Positions 38,962-47,953 of a stretch of 64,000 bases of DNA are shown here, piece after piece. The DNA is taken from the NCBI RefSeq assembly GCF_014750655.1, contig NZ_JABBXD010000006.1, positions 1 to 64,000 on the forward strand, read 5' to 3'. The position numbers and the translations under genes were made by a program. The stretch is from Salinimonas profundi (GTDB lineage: Bacteria > Pseudomonadota > Gammaproteobacteria > Enterobacterales > Alteromonadaceae). Below the pieces are notes generated by a model. It was not told where the DNA came from. It saw nothing but the letters and a program-made list of their open reading frames with translations, and searched no databases. Positions within the stretch are counted from its first letter, which is position 1; the number at the start of each line of letters is the position of its first letter.

Positions 38962-39362
38962 GACATATCCTAACTAAACAACTAATACTGTTATAACAAC
39001 GTTTTATCTTAAACACGATAAGACAAGGCTAACATGAAAATTTGTTAATACCCCTGTCTCATCTTATACCGTACCCGGCCAGCATTGATTTAATATCTGA
39101 GATGCGTAGCAGTTGTTAATTAAAACAAAACAACCAAAACGTCATCAGAGCCATCCGATATCCGGTAATTGTAACATATCAATGTCTAAAATCTGCACGT
39201 ATTACTCAGACGCTATCGCAAAATAGTGCGTCTGGGCCCGTCAGGCAGGCAGAGCAATAAGGTGTGCTGAACAGCCGGATAAATTACAACTTTTCTTAGG
39301 TGGTGTGCGTAATGCCCATTTAAGCCTGCTTACTTGCACAGTATAATTCGCGTAATTTTACA
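38962..39362. other. 401-base spacer between folE and aguA
   Basis: No open gene or tRNA. It holds a hairpin CAGACGC...GCGTCTG (39207-39213 and 39228-39234, with TAT/ATA extending the stem across a two-base bulge), without a T run. It also holds the aguA promoter (TTTAAG 39319-39324, 17 bases, TATAAT 39342-39347). The part next to folE is AT-rich and presumably contains its promoter, which I could not fix. Confidence 0.5.
39319..39347 (+). promoter_or_regulatory. Putative promoter of aguAB
   Basis: TTTAAG, a 17-base spacer and a perfect TATAAT. The -35 is weak. Transcription would begin near 39354, only about nine bases before the first ATG, so the message would be nearly leaderless if that ATG is used. 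Confidence 0.5.
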
Positions 39363-40433
39363 ATGAGTACATCTATGACAACTTCTACATCACTTCTTCC
39401 TGAATGGTCAGAAGTCGACGCTGTTTTGCTGGCGTGGCCGCATGAGAACACCGACTGGGCCCCGTGGCTTGACGATGTCCGCAACACGTATCTAAGCCTG
39501 ATAGCCGCCATCAATACGGCCGGCGCTGGCGTTATTTTACTGTGCCGCCCTCAGGATAAAGCGACAATAGTCTCTCTTGTTAGCAGCGAAGCCAGGGTTA
39601 TGCTTGTTTGTGGTGAATACAATGACACCTGGATGCGTGACTACGCGTTTTTAACGCTGGCAGGTGATAGCGCCAATCAGCCGGTGGAGTTTTCCTTTAA
39701 TGGTTGGGGCGAAAAGTTTAATGCGATTAAAGACAATCAGGTGAATCAGCGCTACTTGTCAGCATTGTGCCAGCGCCCGGTACAGACAAGCTCGGTGGTT
39801 GCTGAAGGCGGTGCACTGGAAATTAATGACCAGGGGCATTTATTGTCTACCGCACAATGCCTGTTAAACCCGCGACGTAATGTAGATATGACACTGGACG
39901 ATTACGAGACAGTATTCAAGCGTGTGCTGGGTGCATCAAAAGTCACCATTTTTAAAAATGGTCACCTTGAGGGTGATGATACCGATGGGCATATTGACAC
40001 GCTGGTGCGTTTTACGCCTCACCAGGGGCTGGTGATTCAGGCTGCCGATAATCGCCCGGATGATTCACATTTTGCCGGATTACGCGCATTATGTCAGGAA
40101 TGCCATGAGCAACTGCCAGACCATACACAGTACCGATTACCGCTGCCGGCAATGTTTAATGAAAATAATGAACGGTTACCGGCCTCTTATGCGAACTTTT
40201 TGATTTGTAACGAGTCTGTACTGGTACCCATATATGGTCAGCCAGAAGATGAAACCGCGCTGGCCGTAATGACAGATGCATTTCCACAGCATCAAATAAC
40301 GCCAATTGACTGTGCGCCACTTATTCAGCAATTCGGCAGTCTTCATTGTATTTCAATGCAAATTCCCAGGCATACGCTTAACGCGCAAGTGCTTAGTCAA
40401 CTTCAACAAGGGGTGAGTGTTTATGACGTCTAA
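39363..40433 (+). CDS. aguA: Agmatine deiminase
   Basis: Converts agmatine to N-carbamoylputrescine. 356 residues with the guanidino-modifying fold: WMRDYAFLTL near 96, GGALEIND near 155, GHLEGDDTDGHID near 200 and catalytic cysteine in GSLHCISMQIPRH near 339. The first ATG (39363) lacks a ribosome site; a second ATG at 39375 is possible. It overlaps aguB by 11 bases. Together with AguB it gives a route from arginine via agmatine to putrescine. Confidence 0.94.
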   Translation: MSTSMTTSTSLLPEWSEVDAVLLAWPHENTDWAPWLDDVRNTYLSLIAAINTAGAGVILLCRPQDKATIVSLVSSEARVMLVCGEYNDTWMRDYAFLTLAGDSANQPVEFSFNGWGEKFNAIKDNQVNQRYLSALCQRPVQTSSVVAEGGALEINDQGHLLSTAQCLLNPRRNVDMTLDDYETVFKRVLGASKVTIFKNGHLEGDDTDGHIDTLVRFTPHQGLVIQAADNRPDDSHFAGLRALCQECHEQLPDHTQYRLPLPAMFNENNERLPASYANFLICNESVLVPIYGQPEDETALAVMTDAFPQHQITPIDCAPLIQQFGSLHCISMQIPRHTLNAQVLSQLQQGVSVYDV

Positions 40434-41316
40434 GACGTTAAAAATAGGATTGGTCCAGCAGGCCGTTGAAGATAACGATAAGTCAGTCAACTGGCAGAAA
40501 AGTGCAGATAAGATAGCGCAACTTGCAGCCGATGGATGCGAGTGTATTCTGTTGCAGGAGTTGCACAGCACACTTTATTTCTGTCAGCAGGAAGATACTG
40601 ACGCGTTTGATTTAGCTGAACCCATCCCCGGCCCGGCCACTGAGTTTTTTGGTGAACTTGCGGAAAAATATAACGTGGTACTGGTTACGTCGTTATTTGA
40701 AAAGCGCGGTTCTGGTCTGTATCACAATACCGCGGTCGTGTTTGACCGCTCGCGGGAGATTGCCGGCAAGTATCGTAAAATGCATATTCCTGATGATCCA
40801 GGCTTCTATGAGAAGTTTTACTTTACGCCTGGTGATATGGGCTTTGAGCCTATTCAGACCAGCGTTGGTAAACTTGGGGTGTTAGTATGCTGGGATCAGT
40901 GGTACCCCGAAGCAGCCCGACTGATGGCCATGCGTGGCGCAGATATTCTGTTCTATCCAACTGCCATTGGCTGGGATAAAAACGATACTGAAGAAGAACG
41001 TCAGAGACAATTTGGCGCGTGGCAGACCATTCAGCGCGCCCACGCCGTTGCAAACTCAGTACCTGTAGTAGTGGCTAACCGCACCGGCTTTGAAGCCTCA
41101 CCGGTAGATAACGATCCGGGTATTCAGTTCTGGGGACAAAGTTTCATTGCCGGCCCTCAGGGCGAATTACTGGCACAGGCCGACGCCGACGAAGAACAGG
41201 TGCTGATGGTCGAGCTTGATTTAACCCGTACCGAACAAGTGAAGCGGATCTGGCCATACTTCAGGGATCGTCGCATTGATGCCTATAGCGACCTCACTAA
41301 GCGCTGGAGAGACTAA
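40423..41316 (+). CDS. aguB: N-carbamoylputrescine amidase
   Basis: Nitrilase-family enzyme that releases putrescine, ammonia and CO2. 297 residues from the ATG at 40423, preceded by AAGGGGTGAG. The catalytic triad is visible: Glu in LLQELHSTLYF, Lys in GKYRKMHIPDD, Cys in VLVCWDQWYPEAAR. The start lies inside the aguA end, so the two enzymes are cotranslated. A terminator follows. Confidence 0.94.
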   Translation: MTSKTLKIGLVQQAVEDNDKSVNWQKSADKIAQLAADGCECILLQELHSTLYFCQQEDTDAFDLAEPIPGPATEFFGELAEKYNVVLVTSLFEKRGSGLYHNTAVVFDRSREIAGKYRKMHIPDDPGFYEKFYFTPGDMGFEPIQTSVGKLGVLVCWDQWYPEAARLMAMRGADILFYPTAIGWDKNDTEEERQRQFGAWQTIQRAHAVANSVPVVVANRTGFEASPVDNDPGIQFWGQSFIAGPQGELLAQADADEEQVLMVELDLTRTEQVKRIWPYFRDRRIDAYSDLTKRWRD

Positions 41317-41322
41317 CCATTT

Positions 41323-41352
41323 AAGTAAAAAAGGCAGATTATCTGCCTTTTT
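41323..41352. terminator. Bidirectional terminator between aguB and pdeM
   Basis: AAAAAAGGCAGA, loop TTA, TCTGCCTTTTTT: a six-pair stem with A and T runs on opposite sides. It ends both convergent genes. The stop codon and last codons of the minus-strand phosphoesterase gene lie inside it. Confidence 0.85.
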
Positions 41353-42076
41353 TATTGCCTGCAGATTTTACTGAAAATATACGTTCATCGCTGAGCAGAA
41401 ACTGTTGGGCCGGTTTTCCATTTAATACAGCGTGCATTACCGGATCGTCCACCCACAAGCCGCCAGTGTATTGTCCGAAAGCCGGCATAACGAGCAACGC
41501 GTCACTTAAGACAAAACAACGGCCCCGAACGCGCTGCCGCCCTGCTGATACCCGCATTTTGGGATGAAAATGACCGATAACCTGGTGTGAGCATTCCGGC
41601 CAGTCAGCCTCAGGCTCATGGCAAAAGCCGATTGTATCGACGCGTAACCGATGCTGCCTGGCCCCCGCTATTTCCTCAGGAATAGCCGGATCATGATTAC
41701 CCAGCACCCATACCCATTCATCAACCCGCTTGATGAGGCTGGCCAGAAAAGACTTATCAAAATCGTCCATGCGCGAAACGGCGTGAACATCATGGAAGCT
41801 ATCACCAAGACACAGTAAACAGCGTGGCTGATAGTCATCAATGATAGCACTGAGCCGGTCAAGTGTAGCGCGGCTATCCATATGTGGTAAGGGATGACCA
41901 AAGCTTCCCAGGTAACTGCCCTTTTCAAGATGAAGGTCAGACACAATTAACATATCCTGCGCAGGAAGCCACGCCACACCCCGGGCATCAAACAGCCAGG
42001 TGACGCCACCAAATTTTGCAGGCACAGCCTGATTGCAGGCGACCCGTTGTTCCAGCCAATCGTTACTGCTTACCAC
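41339..42076 (-). CDS. pdeM: LHR-associated metallophosphoesterase (PdeM type)
   Basis: 245 residues, calcineurin-like phosphoesterase. All metal motifs are visible in order: SDLHLEKGS near 46, GDSFHD near 91, GNHD near 125 and GHFHPK near 168. Members of this clade are encoded with Lhr-type helicases, and related enzymes act on phosphodiesters. It lies 23 bases downstream of the helicase, in the same direction. A role in DNA end processing is inferred from the cluster. Confidence 0.9.
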   Translation of the reverse strand: MVSSNDWLEQRVACNQAVPAKFGGVTWLFDARGVAWLPAQDMLIVSDLHLEKGSYLGSFGHPLPHMDSRATLDRLSAIIDDYQPRCLLCLGDSFHDVHAVSRMDDFDKSFLASLIKRVDEWVWVLGNHDPAIPEEIAGARQHRLRVDTIGFCHEPEADWPECSHQVIGHFHPKMRVSAGRQRVRGRCFVLSDALLVMPAFGQYTGGLWVDDPVMHAVLNGKPAQQFLLSDERIFSVKSAGNKKGR

Positions 42077-42099
42077 GACACTCCTGCTTCATTCGTTTA

Positions 42100-44574
42100 T
42101 CACGTACTACGCCCATCGAGCAGTGCTTTAACCTCATCCAGCATAGATTCGGCTTCGGCATATAAATCTGCCTGCTCCATCAGTGCGTGAGCGCCCGCCC
42201 CTTTAACCTGTTCAGCGCGCACGTCCAGCACGATAGGAATGGACATGGGTGATGCTTTTTCAAGATTTACCAGACGGATTTTGCCTACAAACCGGATGAG
42301 CATATCAGCAAGCCGCTTTAAATCCAGTAACTCTCGCTCTGCATCTGCCCGGGTAACGGCAAGAAGAATATGGTCAGGATCATATTCGCGCAAGGTGTCA
42401 TAGATTAAGTCTGTAGAAAATGTGACTTGCTTCATCGTTTTCTGGCTGCTGTGAAAGCGCTGTTCAGTCAGGCCGCTGACAATGGCTACCCGGCGAAAAG
42501 AACGCTTTAGCATGGGTGCCTGCAGCATCCAGTCTTCAAGCTCATCACCTAAAATATCCGGCGAAAACAGTTGTTCAACCTGTTGCTGAGTGACTGACTT
42601 CAGGGACCATACCGATAACCCATAATCTGTGACACTGAATGATAGCGGTTTAAGCCGCATCCTTTCCATCCGCTTGGTCAGCAACATGCCCAGCGTCTGA
42701 TTCGCTTTACGTCCTTCAAAGGTGTAGTAAAGTGCAACATTGGCTTTACGGTACTCGAATTGCTCCACCAGAACCGTCTTGTTGTCAGGAATCTGTGAAA
42801 ACTGTTGTTGCAAATCCAGCCATTGACGTACCTGCGCCGGTAACGCTTTCCACCGGGACGGGGTTTGTAATAGCTCTCTGACGCCCTCAGCCAGAAATGT
42901 CGATAATGGCATCTGCCCACCGGCATAACTGGGGATTTTGGGTTCGCCGCCCCGGGCCGGCCGCGCATGTAATTGCATATCTCGTATTGCTTCATACTTC
43001 AGTACTTCGCCGGCAAATAAAAATGTATCGCCAGTAACAAGTTGCTGTGCAAAGTACTCTTCCACCTCACCGATGATCTTACCCTGATTACCGCGTCGGA
43101 TGCGTTTAACCTTAAGGCGTCCAGCCTCAACAATAGTGCCGATATTCTGCCGGTGGCGCTGGACGACCCGTTTAGATGCTGGTGTCCAGCGCCCTTCGTC
43201 GTTTTGTGTCAGCCGCTGATATCGATCGTACACCCGCAGCGCGTATCCGCCATCCACGGTGTACTGCCAGAGTTTGTCAAACTCGTCACGCGCTACACCC
43301 TGATAAGGCGCAGCATCGAGCACCTGCGCATAAATAGTGTCAGGTGTAATCGGTTCGCTACAGGCGCAATTCAAAATAAACTGCGGCAGAATATCCATGG
43401 CGCCCGGCATGGGCGCTTCACCATCCAGTTGCCCTTGTTTGATGGCATCCATGGCAGCCTGGCATTCAAGTGCCTCAAAGCGATTTGCCGGTACCAGCAA
43501 CGCTTTACTGGGCTCATCGAGTCGGTGATTGGCTCTGCCGATACGCTGTAACAGACGGCTCACGCCTTTAGGCGCGCCCACCTGAATCACCAAATCCACA
43601 TTCCCCCAGTCTATGCCAAGCTCCAGTGCGGAGGTACACACGATTGTTCTGAGCATCCCTTGCGACATCATATTTTCCGTTTTGCGCCGCTGCTCTTTGC
43701 TCAGTGAGCCATGGTAAAGCGCAATAGGTAATGCCTGGGTATTTTTCTCCCACAACATCTGAAAGATAAGCTCAGACTGAGCGCGGGTATTCACAAAAAC
43801 AAGCGTAGTACCGGCCTGACAGATTTGCTCATAGATGTCATCCATGGCATAGCGAGCCATAAAGCCGCCGAACGGCATTCTGGAACGGGATTTGAGCATT
43901 CTGACTTTTGGTTTGACCGGCGCTTTTACCTGCATCACGTGCGCAGGTTCACCGGTTTTTCCCAGCCAGCCGGCCATGGCAAAAGGGTCGGCTACCGTGG
44001 CAGAAAGCCCGATTCGTCGCAGCGCCGGAGACAGTGATTGTAATCGCGCCAGGGCCAGGGTGGTGAAATCGCCGCGTTTGTTGGCAACCAGACTGTGCGC
44101 CTCATCGATGATTACGGTACTCAGCCTGCCAAAAATCTTATCTGCGTCAGCGTACGATAGCAGTAGCATCAACGATTCCGGCGTGGTGAGCAAAATATTA
44201 GGGGGCTTTTTGCGTTGCCGCTGTCGTTTATGAGAAGGGGTATCACCCGTGCGGGTTTCGATACTGATATCAAGCCCCATCTCCTCAACGGGCTCAAGCA
44301 GGTTACGATGAATATCCTGGGTTAAGGCTTTAAGCGGCGAGATGTAAAGCGTATGCAGCCCTTCCCGGGGCGCATTATGCAATTCTACCAGTGATGGCAA
44401 AAAACCGGATAAGGTTTTCCCTGCCCCCGTTGGCGCAATGAGCAGCGTAGCGTCATGTTGCGGCACCTGCCTCAGCATTTTTTTCTGATAAGCACGTAGC
44501 GACCATCCACGTTGTTCGAACCATTGTTTAAAGGAATCCGGAAGAATAAAAGCCACCCGCTTTGTGTAAGTCAC
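42100..44574 (-). CDS. Lhr-family DEXH DNA helicase (LHR cluster)
   Basis: 824 residues, matching the Lhr-Core type rather than the 1500-residue E. coli Lhr. Walker A APTGAGKT near 47, VIIDEAHSL near 155, SATVADP near 193, GIDWGNVDLVIQVGAPKG near 320 and QRIGRANHR near 344. A winged-helix and DUF-type C-terminal region follows. Lhr-Core proteins are 3'-5' DNA or RNA:DNA helicases. The start is uncertain: GTG at 44574 (MTYTKR) or GTG 18 bases later. Divergent from the exonuclease gene. Confidence 0.9.
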   Translation of the reverse strand: MTYTKRVAFILPDSFKQWFEQRGWSLRAYQKKMLRQVPQHDATLLIAPTGAGKTLSGFLPSLVELHNAPREGLHTLYISPLKALTQDIHRNLLEPVEEMGLDISIETRTGDTPSHKRQRQRKKPPNILLTTPESLMLLLSYADADKIFGRLSTVIIDEAHSLVANKRGDFTTLALARLQSLSPALRRIGLSATVADPFAMAGWLGKTGEPAHVMQVKAPVKPKVRMLKSRSRMPFGGFMARYAMDDIYEQICQAGTTLVFVNTRAQSELIFQMLWEKNTQALPIALYHGSLSKEQRRKTENMMSQGMLRTIVCTSALELGIDWGNVDLVIQVGAPKGVSRLLQRIGRANHRLDEPSKALLVPANRFEALECQAAMDAIKQGQLDGEAPMPGAMDILPQFILNCACSEPITPDTIYAQVLDAAPYQGVARDEFDKLWQYTVDGGYALRVYDRYQRLTQNDEGRWTPASKRVVQRHRQNIGTIVEAGRLKVKRIRRGNQGKIIGEVEEYFAQQLVTGDTFLFAGEVLKYEAIRDMQLHARPARGGEPKIPSYAGGQMPLSTFLAEGVRELLQTPSRWKALPAQVRQWLDLQQQFSQIPDNKTVLVEQFEYRKANVALYYTFEGRKANQTLGMLLTKRMERMRLKPLSFSVTDYGLSVWSLKSVTQQQVEQLFSPDILGDELEDWMLQAPMLKRSFRRVAIVSGLTEQRFHSSQKTMKQVTFSTDLIYDTLREYDPDHILLAVTRADAERELLDLKRLADMLIRFVGKIRLVNLEKASPMSIPIVLDVRAEQVKGAGAHALMEQADLYAEAESMLDEVKALLDGRST

Positions 44575-44675
44575 ATCCCGGCTGTATTTACGCCCTGATG
44601 CGCCCTTAAGTTTATTTCATTCAACCTTATATCAGCGCACACCGTATATGCTTGAAACCAAGAGGGAGGTGAAAT

Positions 44676-45701
44676 TTGCATCCACAAGACTGGGTAAGTG
44701 TCGAAGAAGCAGGCTTATATTGTCAGCCGGCAGATATTTATGTCGACCCGATGTTGCCGGTAAAAAACGCCATCGTGACTCACGGTCATGCAGACCATGC
44801 CAGAAGCGGGCACGATGTCGTGTATGCCACCCCCCAGACATTACAGATTATGACAACGCGCTATGGCGAGGATATGGCAAAAACAACTCATGCCATGGCC
44901 TACCGCGACACTGTGGAGCTGGGCAACGCTGACGATCCGGTCAGAATGACGCTCTTCCCTGCCGGGCATATCTTAGGGTCCAGTCAGGTACTGTTTGAAT
45001 ATCGCGGCAGTCGCCTGGTGGTGTCCGGTGACTATAAACGCCGTCATGACCCGACATGTCCGCCCTTCGAAGTCGTCCCCTGCGATGTCTTCATTACAGA
45101 AGCAACATTCGGTTTGCCTGTTTTCACTCACCCTCCTATCGAGACAGAAATCGATAAACTGATAACATCGCTGCAGGTATTTCCCCATCGCTGTCATCTG
45201 GTGGGCGCCTACGCATTGGGCAAATGCCAGCGGGTCATTCTGGCTTTAAGACAAGCAGGTTATATCAAACCTATCTATCTGCACGGCGCCCTCATACGCC
45301 TTTGCACCCTGTATCAGAAACAAGGCGTTGATTTGGGTAAGTTGATTCCCGTAAACGATGTGGAGGACAGGGCGACCCTGGCCGGTGAAGTCGTTATTGC
45401 TCCCCCGTCTGCACTTGCAGACCGCTGGTCACGATCACTACCCGATGTTCGCCCGATAGTGGCGTCAGGCTGGATGCAAATCCGTGCCAGGGCCAGACAA
45501 AAGCAGGTAGAGCTACCGCTGATTATCTCCGACCACTGTGACTGGCCCGAACTGATTCAGACCATTGAAGACGTTCAGCCGGATGAAGTGTGGGTGACGC
45601 ACGGCAGGGAAGATGCACTGGTTCATCAGGCAACGCAAATGGGCTTTAAGGCTAAAGCATTGTCGCTTATTGGCTATGAAGACGATGAGGAAACCGGATA
45701 A
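44676..45701 (+). CDS. LHR-associated MBL-fold exonuclease
   Basis: 341 residues, metallo-beta-lactamase/beta-CASP type. THGHADHARSG near 35 holds the HxHxDH metal motif, AGHILGSSQV near 100 the next histidine, and SDHCDW near 287 the C-terminal site. The start is a TTG (44676), supported by GGGAGGTG four bases before it. Related enzymes in this cluster are 5' DNA exonucleases. The stop overlaps the ligase start by one base (TAATG), so the two are coupled. Confidence 0.9.
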   Translation: MHPQDWVSVEEAGLYCQPADIYVDPMLPVKNAIVTHGHADHARSGHDVVYATPQTLQIMTTRYGEDMAKTTHAMAYRDTVELGNADDPVRMTLFPAGHILGSSQVLFEYRGSRLVVSGDYKRRHDPTCPPFEVVPCDVFITEATFGLPVFTHPPIETEIDKLITSLQVFPHRCHLVGAYALGKCQRVILALRQAGYIKPIYLHGALIRLCTLYQKQGVDLGKLIPVNDVEDRATLAGEVVIAPPSALADRWSRSLPDVRPIVASGWMQIRARARQKQVELPLIISDHCDWPELIQTIEDVQPDEVWVTHGREDALVHQATQMGFKAKALSLIGYEDDEETG

Positions 45702-47278
45702 TGGACGCATTTGCCGATCTACTTGAGCAGCTTTACTTTACGCCGGGGACGAATGCCAAAGCCGCGTTAATCATTGAATATCTGAGAAATACACCCGATC
45801 CCGACAGAGGATGGGCAATTGCAGCCATGGCCGGCACCCTGCGTTTCGATTTTTTTAAGCGAAATGCGGTAAAACAGCTGATGCTGGAACGAATCGATCC
45901 GGTGCTGTTTGAACTTAGTTACGACTATGTGGGCGAGATGAGTGAAACGGTTGCACACTTGTGGCCGACTCCTTCTGAGGTAAATGATACGGCGCTTCCC
46001 GGCTTAGGTGAGATTGTCGAAGAGTTTATGAACGCCAAACGCACCGAGGTGAAGCCATTGCTGGCAGATTATCTGAACAGAATGACGGCATCACAGCGCT
46101 GGGCGCTGATAAAACTCGGCACCCGGGGATTGCGCATCGGCGTATCGGCCCGTTCCATGAAGCAGATCCTGGCACGATTCGGTGATACCCGCGTAGAAGA
46201 AATTGAAGCACTCTGGCACGGCGTGAATCCGCCATACATTGAGCTTCTGTCGTGGCTGGAGGGTCGATCTGACAAACCCGATATCTCTGACCAGGTGACT
46301 TTTCACCCTGTTATGTTATCCCATCCTATTGATGAAAATGATTTGGCAACAATTGACCCGTCGCAATGGCAAACTGAATACAAATATGACGGAATACGGG
46401 TACAACTGGTCTGCACTAAAAATGGCAAGGCCTTATTTAGCCGGACCGGCGACGATATCAGCCATGCCTTTCCCGATTTGCTAGACACCATAACGTCACA
46501 CTGCGTGTTGGACGGTGAGTTATTGGTGATGCATGGTAGCCAGGTGGACACATTCAATCAGTTACAGCAGCGCCTCAATAAAAAGAAACCGGCTAAAAAA
46601 CTGATGGACAGCCTGCCAGCGGGGCTCATGGCGTACGATGTGCTGAGTATTGGCGATGATGATTACCACAATAAGCCATTGTCAGAGCGCAGAAAGATAC
46701 TGGATGCTTTTGTCCGGCAGACTGAAAGTCCGCGCCTGCACCTCTCCCCTGTGCTGGACGTCTCGACAAAACCTGCACTTGAAACGTTATACAGGCAAGC
46801 CAGCGATGATACCGCAGTGGAAGGTCTGATGCTCAAACGCCTGGATAGCAACTATATTCCCGGAAGGCCGAAGGGGCAGTGGTACAAGTGGAAGCGCGAG
46901 CCAAAGCTGGTGGATGCGGTGGTGATGTATGCTCAGCGTGGTCACGGCAAGCGGTCCAGTTTCTATTCAGACTTTACCTTCGGCGCGTGGGAGGAAGATA
47001 TCTTGCTGCCAATTGGCAAAGCGTATTCGGGCTTTACCGATGAAGAGCTGAAGAAACTGGATAACTGGGTGCGACGCAATACGGTTGGCCGTTTCGGCCC
47101 AGTCAGAGAAGTAAAAAAATCGCTGGTTGTTGAAGTGGCCTTTGATGCAGCACATCCTTCATCACGCCATAAATCAGGCATTGCGCTGCGCTTTCCGCGT
47201 TTTCACCGTATTCGTTGGGATAAGCCTGCTAACGAAGCTGATACGCTGTCAGCGGTTAAGCAGCTTATTGAGAAATAG
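45701..47278 (+). CDS. LHR-associated ATP-dependent DNA ligase
   Basis: 525 residues, eukaryotic-type ligase. The nucleotidyl lysine motif EYKYDGIRVQ lies near residue 225, SRTGDDIS (motif III) near 247, ELLVMHGSQVDTF near 272, GLMLKRLDSNY (motif IV) near 385 and WYKWKREPK (motif V) near 405. An N-terminal DNA-binding domain covers 1-200. It probably seals breaks after processing by the neighbouring helicase, nuclease and phosphoesterase. Different from the NAD-dependent LigA, which is not in the window. Confidence 0.93.
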   Translation: MDAFADLLEQLYFTPGTNAKAALIIEYLRNTPDPDRGWAIAAMAGTLRFDFFKRNAVKQLMLERIDPVLFELSYDYVGEMSETVAHLWPTPSEVNDTALPGLGEIVEEFMNAKRTEVKPLLADYLNRMTASQRWALIKLGTRGLRIGVSARSMKQILARFGDTRVEEIEALWHGVNPPYIELLSWLEGRSDKPDISDQVTFHPVMLSHPIDENDLATIDPSQWQTEYKYDGIRVQLVCTKNGKALFSRTGDDISHAFPDLLDTITSHCVLDGELLVMHGSQVDTFNQLQQRLNKKKPAKKLMDSLPAGLMAYDVLSIGDDDYHNKPLSERRKILDAFVRQTESPRLHLSPVLDVSTKPALETLYRQASDDTAVEGLMLKRLDSNYIPGRPKGQWYKWKREPKLVDAVVMYAQRGHGKRSSFYSDFTFGAWEEDILLPIGKAYSGFTDEELKKLDNWVRRNTVGRFGPVREVKKSLVVEVAFDAAHPSSRHKSGIALRFPRFHRIRWDKPANEADTLSAVKQLIEK

Positions 47279-47299
47279 CCTGCACTGAATACCAGTACG

Positions 47300-47953
47300 T
47301 TAAATTAACGTTTTGCCCGCTTTTTCTATCGCCTCAGGAACAATTTTGTGCGGTACTTCCACACCTTTTCTGGCAAGCGGGCGTGCCTCTATGCTGTTTT
47401 TCCATCGCCGCAAATGCGTTAGCCCTTCTATGGACACGCCTGACCATTTATACGTGCGTACCCAGCACCAATTTGCCATGTCTGCGATACTGTAATCATC
47501 TACCAGGTATTCATGGTCGCCAAGATGCTGGTCTAAGACTTCGAACAATCGCCGGCATTCCTTCTGATAACGGGTAATCGCTTTGGGAATACGCTCATCC
47601 ATATAGCGGTAAAAAACATTGGCCTGTCCCATCATAGGCCCTACTCCGCCTATCTGAAACATCAGCCATTGTATGACCTGATAACGTTTGGCGGGTTCAG
47701 CAGGCAGAAACAGCCCGGTTTTCTCTGCCAGATAGAGCATGATGGCACCGGACTCAAACAGCGTTAAATCAGCATTATCATGGTCGGTGATGACCGGGAT
47801 CCGCGCATTTGGGTTGAGCGCGGTAAACCAGCTTTGCTTTTGTTCGCCCTTGCGTAGATCTACAGTCTGCGCTTTATAGTCCAGTTGCATCTCTTCGAGC
47901 GCAACTGACGCTTTCCATCCATTAGGCGTAGGCGCCGTGTACAACGAAATCAT
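47300..47953 (-). CDS. Glutathione S-transferase family protein
   Basis: 217 residues. Thioredoxin-like N-terminal domain (residues 1-80, with MISLYTAPTPNGWKASVALE and the cis-proline segment RIPVITDHD) and a helical C-terminal domain (SIADMANWCWVRTY near 160). It resembles YghU/YfcG-type GSTs, which use disulfide or glutathione chemistry. Its ATG overlaps the stop of the next GST by one base (TGATG). Confidence 0.87.
   Translation of the reverse strand: MISLYTAPTPNGWKASVALEEMQLDYKAQTVDLRKGEQKQSWFTALNPNARIPVITDHDNADLTLFESGAIMLYLAEKTGLFLPAEPAKRYQVIQWLMFQIGGVGPMMGQANVFYRYMDERIPKAITRYQKECRRLFEVLDQHLGDHEYLVDDYSIADMANWCWVRTYKWSGVSIEGLTHLRRWKNSIEARPLARKGVEVPHKIVPEAIEKAGKTLI

Noticed and set aside
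44575..44675. Possible LexA (SOS) box in the LHR divergent spacer
   Set aside because: CTGT occurs but no ACAG lies at the right distance; the palindrome is absent.
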